Of a DNA stretch of 64,000 nt, positions 58,166-64,000 are shown piece after piece. The notes beneath the pieces are model-generated. The model was not told where the DNA came from and ran no database searches. It saw only the letters and a list, made by a program, of their open reading frames with translations. The stretch lies in contig OX352774.1 of assembly GCA_947095535.1 (NCBI GenBank), positions 220,770,965 to 220,834,964 of the forward strand, read 5' to 3'. Source of the DNA: Poecilobothrus nobilitatus. Its lineage: Eukaryota; Arthropoda; Insecta; Diptera; Dolichopodidae. Each line of letters opens with the position of its first letter. Position 1 is the first letter of the stretch. Both the position numbers and the translations under genes were made by a program.

Positions 58166-61100
58166 TATTATATTGTCATCAATAAAAATAAATGATGTAA
58201 TAAGGATATTTATTTTAAAGTATATAACAAATAAATAAAAGCACTTTAAAACTTTAATATTTTTTAAAATTGTTTTTAAAAATTGTAAATAAGAACTTCA
58301 TTTCCTTCTTTTTTTAAATTATAAAACTTTTAAAATATAAAAACTTTAAGTTTTTGATTTAAATTTGTTATTTATTTTTATTTTTTATTTCAAATTGAAA
58401 ATAATTTTAAGATATTCTGAAAGAAATAAAACAATAAAAAAACTCTTTCAATTTTAAATCTATATTACAAATAAATTGGAATATTATTATATGTTTCATC
58501 ACTCAAATCAAGCTAGATACTTTAAAGTTTTTAACTTTAAATAGAAATATAACTTCCATATTACATTTTATTTAATTTTACAAGAAAATGGAGAACTATT
58601 TGATAATATGGCGTGGATAATCAAGTACTTGAGAAATAAAAATTAATTTCAAATGAAATGAAAAGTGTTTTTTTATGAAACTGAAATAATACCACTACAG
58701 CTTATTCAACAATTTTACACCTAGTCGATTATTAGTTTTCTTTATGGTTTTTTTAAAATATAGAAAATATGTAGGTACTGACGGCTAGCATCAACAAAGA
58801 TTTATTTATTTTTGTTTCTAACTTTATAATTTTTTACTTCCTGTATTATAATCAATCATAATTGTTTTAAGTTAAGAATTCAAAGGATTATGATCAAAAT
58901 AAATTTTAATTTTGTTAAAGGGAAAATTTACCATTGTAGAAACACTAAAGTATTGAATCAATTTCTTCATTAACACTTTCAATTACCAATTTTCATTTGT
59001 AGCGACATATACGAGTATACGACGTTGTATTACTGTTATAGACATTACTCTTTTCAAATAAAGTACCTTAAAATTTAAATTTAATAACGATGTAGCAAAA
59101 AAAAAAAAAAAAACTTAATTTAATTATAGAAACTACAATAATCATAGAATATTTGACAAATGGACGAAAAATTTGAAAACCAATTATGGGTATTCGAATA
59201 TGTAAAACTGAGCTTCTTAATCTTAAATCCAAATTTTTCAAACAAAACCTTCGCACTCAGGTGCAAAATACCAATACCAATTATGTGAGTAATCGGATTC
59301 AAAATATAAATTAAAATCACTTTAATCCTTGAGTTCATTATTTCGTCAAAAATATTCTGTTTTAATTTCTTTTAAGGACACACTATACTTATTTTTCGAA
59401 TAATATAGTACAAGTACAAAGTGCGAGTACAAAGTAAGCAAACTATAATTTATTATTAAACCTTTATATTAAATTTTGTTCTCGTAATATGACTTGGTAC
59501 AAAAGACAATTTGTTTAAAATGCTTATCAAATTGGACCTAACTTCCCTGTCTTAATTAGGCTTATATTCGCAGTTTTTCAATTCTTTTCAATCAAAAAAA
59601 AAAAATTATCGAATTCTTTGAAAAATGAAAAAATAAAGAAAATTTCTATTTCACTTGTTTTCATTTTTTATATAATATTATTGACTTAAATTTTATTTGT
59701 GTGTCCTATTTTTTTTTTTTTAACAAATACACATATAAACAATTGTGTTTCAAATTTCTTATTTCTAATGTGGTATTTTTTATTTATTTATTTTTTTTTT
59801 TCTGCTTGCATAATCTACGTAAAGTGTAGGTATATTGTACCCTATTTTAAATTCCACTTGGTTTTACTAAGAAAAAAAGGAATAAAAAAATACAAAATTA
59901 AACAAGCAGAAAAATAACAGACGATTTACTTATTTCGTAAGGATTTTTTTTTTCTATATTAAATTTTTTTTTTTTTTTTTTGAACAATTAAAATCTAGGT
60001 TGAGTGGAAGAGAAAAATCGTACGAGTTTTAAAATTAGAAAATGAAAACAAAATGAAGTTGTTGAGTAAAAGAATATAATATAAGCCCTTGGATCTTGTA
60101 TTCTTTTTTTGTTGGTATTTATTTTTCTTTCTTAATCGTTTCCTCTGTTTTGTTTCTTCTAAACTCACAATTTCAGGATAAGAGTTCTAGTGTTAAGATT
60201 TCTTCCAAGGAAAATCTTAATTCTGCTTGAAAGAAATTTAAAAAAAAAAAAAAACTATTTAAGAATTTTTTTTATTTTTGTTTTTTTTTTGTTTTTCTAC
60301 AATAAAATTTTCATTCAGACTGAAAATTTTTGGTTTTAAGATATCTTGTTCTAATGATCTAGGTTTTATAAAAGATTTTCATGAAAAAGATTTTTTTAAG
60401 TTTGAAAAGGATACTCATATTATAATCGTTTTTATTTATTTTTTTTTTCCTTTTTTTTGTTTTTGTTGAATAAAAATGTTGAATAGTTATAATCTAAGTC
60501 TGGATTTTTGTATAAAATACATATATATATATGTTATTCTATTTTGAAATTGAATTTAAAAGAATCTTTAAAATTTAATGTTATTAAATGTAGCAAATTT
60601 TTAGTGCAAATTTTTATCTATAACGATTTCTTAATGATTGTATCAAATATCCTGAACTTTTAAATATACATATAATTTTATCTTAAATTTCCTTTTTTTT
60701 TTATATAAAATAATCTTTACAAAAATATTTTTTTACAATATTAACACCTTGAAGGGGTTTTCCGGATTTTTTCTGTCAGTATAAAGAACAAAAAATACAC
60801 ATCACAATATACATTCAATAATTTTGAGTACGAGCAAAGAACGTGATAGAAATTTTCAAAATTTTAAAAATATTTGGTAAAAGTTTTTTTTTTTTTTTGC
60901 TTAACATTTTATTTTATAGAAAAAAAAGCAAAAAATTCTGTAGGTACATTATTTTCTATTCTTTTTTTATTTAACATTTTTGAGTACATTTTAATTAATG
61001 GTAAAAAAAAAAAAAAGAAAAAAAAACAAACTGAAGATATTATAATTCGAAACATGTTTTATGATGAAAATCTTAAGGTAACATGAAGTTTATGTTTTGT

Positions 61101-61719
61101 ATATTTTAAAAGATGATGTTTCTTATATTATTTAAAATATCGATATAATTTTTAACTCAATTAAAAGCTATTAATAAAAGTTTAGAAATTTTTCTTTTTA
61201 GTTCTAAATTTATTTATAAAAATAATTTTCAAGTTTTTTAAATAAGAAATTTAAAGTTGGAAAAATTTTAATTGAGTCTAAAAAATATGTTTTCACTTAT
61301 AAATTTTTTTTTTGGAAGAAAAATGATTTTAAATTGTATTTTTAAATTAGGAAAGGAGAAAATTTACTTAAAAAGGATTACTAGAATTAAGGCTCCAGAT
61401 AATAAACCCAAATCAGCTTTATTTCTTTTTCGATGCGGAAAAGAATCCCTCACTATTGGAAATGTTCTGATGTTTAAACTTGTGTGTACAAAAATTATTA
61501 AGAAGGATTTTTAAATTTGTTACAAAATCAGGGTTTTAATTATTTATTTAGCGAGATTTTCTTTTGGCTAGAATTTGGAAGCGGAATTTCGAAGAAGTAT
61601 GCGATTTAAAATCTCGACCTTTTGTACCAGACACATCCTTTTATTTAGATACATATTTTAATTTTATCATACTTAAATAAAATTTCAGAAATTTGTTTTT
61701 TTTTTTATAAAAATAAAAA

Positions 61720-61782
61720 TCGCCTTTATTTTCTTTTGAATTTCAGCCTGTTTTTACTTTTCAAAATGACCAATAAAGGCGA
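61720..61782. repeat. 63-bp two-step hairpin
   Basis: TCGCCTTTATT (61720-61730) pairs perfectly with AATAAAGGCGA (61772-61782). Inside it TTTTGAA pairs with TTCAAAA after a small asymmetric internal loop, leaving a terminal loop of about 19 bases. The size and bulged stem resemble a small-RNA precursor, but the stem is short for one. Confidence 0.6.
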
Positions 61783-61826
61783 AATTTGAAAAATTTCCGA
61801 TTTCGGTCTTATTTGCGCATTGTAAA

Positions 61827-61855
61827 GGTAATAAAGTTTATTCAACTTTATTGCC
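61827..61855. repeat. 12-bp hairpin with 5-base loop
   Basis: GGTAATAAAGTT (61827-61838) pairs with AACTTTATTGCC (61844-61855), with one G-U wobble and a 5-base loop. It lies 45 bp from the preceding hairpin; no run of T follows. Confidence 0.6.
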
Positions 61856-64000
61856 TGGAACATTATTTCCGCTCACCCTTAAAAAGTTTTTAATAGAATT
61901 AAATTTGTTAACATAATATTTTTTTTTTAATAAATGCATGCATATATACAATATATTACAAAAAAAAACAATTAACAAGTTCAGATTTATTTTTAGAATT
62001 AATTAAAAAAGTTTAAAATAACAGCTTTTGTTCTGTTTTTTTTTTTTTTGTTGTTTTTATAGGAAAATTTATAATCAAGATTTTATAAAATATTTTACTG
62101 TAGAAATTTTAACGATATTTTACACTTCTATTAATAAGTTTAAATATTATAAAAGTTTTTAAGTTTATTATAAAAACCTTAAATTTTCAAAAAAAAAAAA
62201 CCAAAATTAAATATTAAACTTCTTTACTTTAACATATTAATTTTGTGCTTAAATACTTTTCTTCTAAAAAATATTTTTATGCATAAAATATCGGTTTTAC
62301 CGATACCACATGTTATTTAATTTAATCAAAAATGTTATTTAAATTTAAATTAAATTTAATTTATCACATAATATGAAATTCGCCATGAGTTATGCAATTA
62401 TTTTTTTCTATTAATTTTTTTTTTTTGTTAGATCTTCTATTAAAATTTCAATCCACCCTTTATCATTATAATAGATGTTAATTCACTAAATTTATATTAA
62501 TTTTTTAAATATTATCATTTGAATTTTAAATTAAAATGCTAATCTTTTTAGGTTTCATGTATGTTAAGTATTATACATTATATTATATACTAAAGTATGG
62601 GTACTATAAGTATCAAAAGTAAGTGAACATTTTAATTTTCCAATTAGAAAAAGTTAAAATCAAAAGCAGCTATTAAATTATAATAAGAATATCCTTATAA
62701 CAAATAATTTTCTAACAAAAACTAAAATTTAATTTAAAGTTAAAGGATATTTTGCACTTTCAGACATTGTTTTCACCAACTTAATTTGTTTCTCTTATAG
62801 AAGAATCCAGCTCTTTTTAAAGATACCTCTCCAGACATAACAATTCAAAAATAAAAATTATTTAAAGATTGAAATTCTTACCAAAAGTACCATATTGTTT
62901 TCATTGTTGAAAAAAAAAATAAATAAATAAACCTAGATTATCATTTCGACATATTAATTCCTTAGTTTAATAAGTACGGAAAAAAAAATTATTTTACTTA
63001 TAGTTAAAAATGGCAATATAAAATTCCAATTTTTCTCCAAACATTCCAGTTAACAGTAAAAACAAAAATTTTTTAGTCATATATTATATATTAGCGCTCT
63101 GAATTTCAAATAAAATGAAATCAGGAATCTAAAGAGTAATGTTTTGATACATTACAACTTTATAATAATGATAAAATTAGTTATTTTTGTCCAGTAACAT
63201 TTTATATTACCATACACGTATATTGACTTTTATGCTCATATTCTGTTTTGTAAGTAAAATAAGAATAAAGCTGTAATTCGCTTTTGCTTCCCTTTCCGTA
63301 TTCCTGTCTCATTATAGTGTTTTGTGGTTACTGCGGTTAGAGGAAGAGATTTTTTTGAAGGAAAAAAATCCAGCACCACCCACTTAGAGTAATTATTTGT
63401 GTATTTTACAGAATTTCTAAAAAAACATTATTTGAAGTTATAATATAACATTATATTCTGTTATGTAACATAAAGTGTTGTTATAAGATTACCTATTCAT
63501 AACGAAAAGGACAAAATATAAAGTGTAGAGTGTACACTCACTTTTTACACTCACATTACATAGATATTATTTTAATTTTTTATTAGATTATAAATTTCAT
63601 TAAAAAAAAACATATTTATAAATCATTGCAACAATATAATTTTTAACATGTAATTTTTTATACACGTCCATTAAAAAAAAAATATATCGAAATAAAAAAA
63701 AAAAAAAAACAGTCGTAATTAATTTAAATGTGATAAAAACGATTAAAATTAAAATTAATTATATTAAAACATAGATAATACAATAAAGCCTTTAGTAATA
63801 GGGATTAAAAATTATAGGTTAAAATTTAGGGTCATTATATCAATATTAAAATCTGTTTTTATTATAACGAATAATGTTAGTATAAAAAAAAGTATTTTTT
63901 ATTCATAAAGTTCATATTATTTAATAATAATTTATTATAAATGAAAAATATATCTCAATTCTGGATTATATTCGAGTTTTACGTGGTTTTACTATAGAAT

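Larger units (their letters stand above)
58166..64000. other. AT-rich stretch with two small hairpins, no gene seen
   Basis: AT-rich to the window end. The less AT-rich portion at 61560-61870 contains the two hairpins listed separately. The 61272-61514 frame (80 codons) is basic and lacks recognisable motifs. Poly-purine or poly-pyrimidine tracts at 59600-61050. Palindrome GAGTGTACACTC at 63528-63539. Confidence 0.45.

Noticed and set aside
61272..61514. 80-codon plus-strand frame
   Set aside because: Basic and without family features; one of several AT-driven frames.

Overview
The window looks like intergenic or intronic DNA from an AT-rich insect genome, probably a fly. It is well over three-quarters A+T by eye, full of poly(A)/poly(T) runs, and has no operon-like gene packing, rRNA or CRISPR. 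The fly assignment is an inference. It rests on interspersed repeats that begin with a TATACCCGTAYG-type end and carry (CCGT)n next to an AGCTAGA motif, an arrangement I recall from dipteran 'mini-me'-like elements. No search was possible.

I find no intact host gene. Almost everything recognisable is mobile DNA, in six groups. (1) Family A is a modular repeat of up to about 1.3 kb with inverted ends (AGCACATTTCC / GGAAATGTGC), a (CCGT)n block near one end and internal modules of about 470 bp; it occurs at 1.2, 9.4-10.7, 12.2 (end only), 20.0, 23.4-24.8, 27.0-27.7, 29.7-30.2 and 49.3/53.0 kb. (2) Family B is a second modular repeat with a 13-bp inverted end (TACCCGTATGAAC), its own (CCGT)n block and 259-bp modules; it occurs at 0.2, 0.85, 2.4, 14.6-15.3, 18.3-18.7, 34.9-36.6, 39.0 and 42.2 kb. 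(3) A tRNA-derived SINE family has four copies (8.3, 18.4, 53.4 and 54.6 kb), three with recognisable target-site duplications, and there are other tRNA-like heads at 11.5, 11.6, 20.4, 28.4 and 58.1 kb. (4) DNA transposons are a deleted mariner at 4.6-5.2 kb, a 1.58-kb TIR element at 25.4-26.9 kb and a 120-bp TTA-flanked MITE at 32.3 kb. (5) Decayed LINE pieces lie at 6.2-6.8 and 22.0-22.6 kb. (6) A 0.7-kb inverted repeat lies at 37.1-37.8 kb.

The only long open frames are in a 3.45-kb insertion at 49488-52934 (minus strand) that splits one family A copy. It contains a young, 5'-truncated CR1/L2/Jockey-type LINE with an open reverse transcriptase frame, its 3' stem-loop and an (AAAC)-type tail. 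Beyond that tail, still inside the insertion, lies a second open frame of 195 codons. This frame has no initiating ATG, begins at a good 3' splice acceptor and is followed by a poly(A) signal and a poly(A) tract. The simplest reading is that the LINE read through into the terminal exon of a host gene at its source locus and carried it here (3' transduction), though other histories are possible.

The rest, including long stretches at 2.5-4.4, 15.3-18.3, 30.2-34.9, 42.6-49.2 and 58.2-64.0 kb, is low-complexity AT-rich DNA in which I can support no gene.
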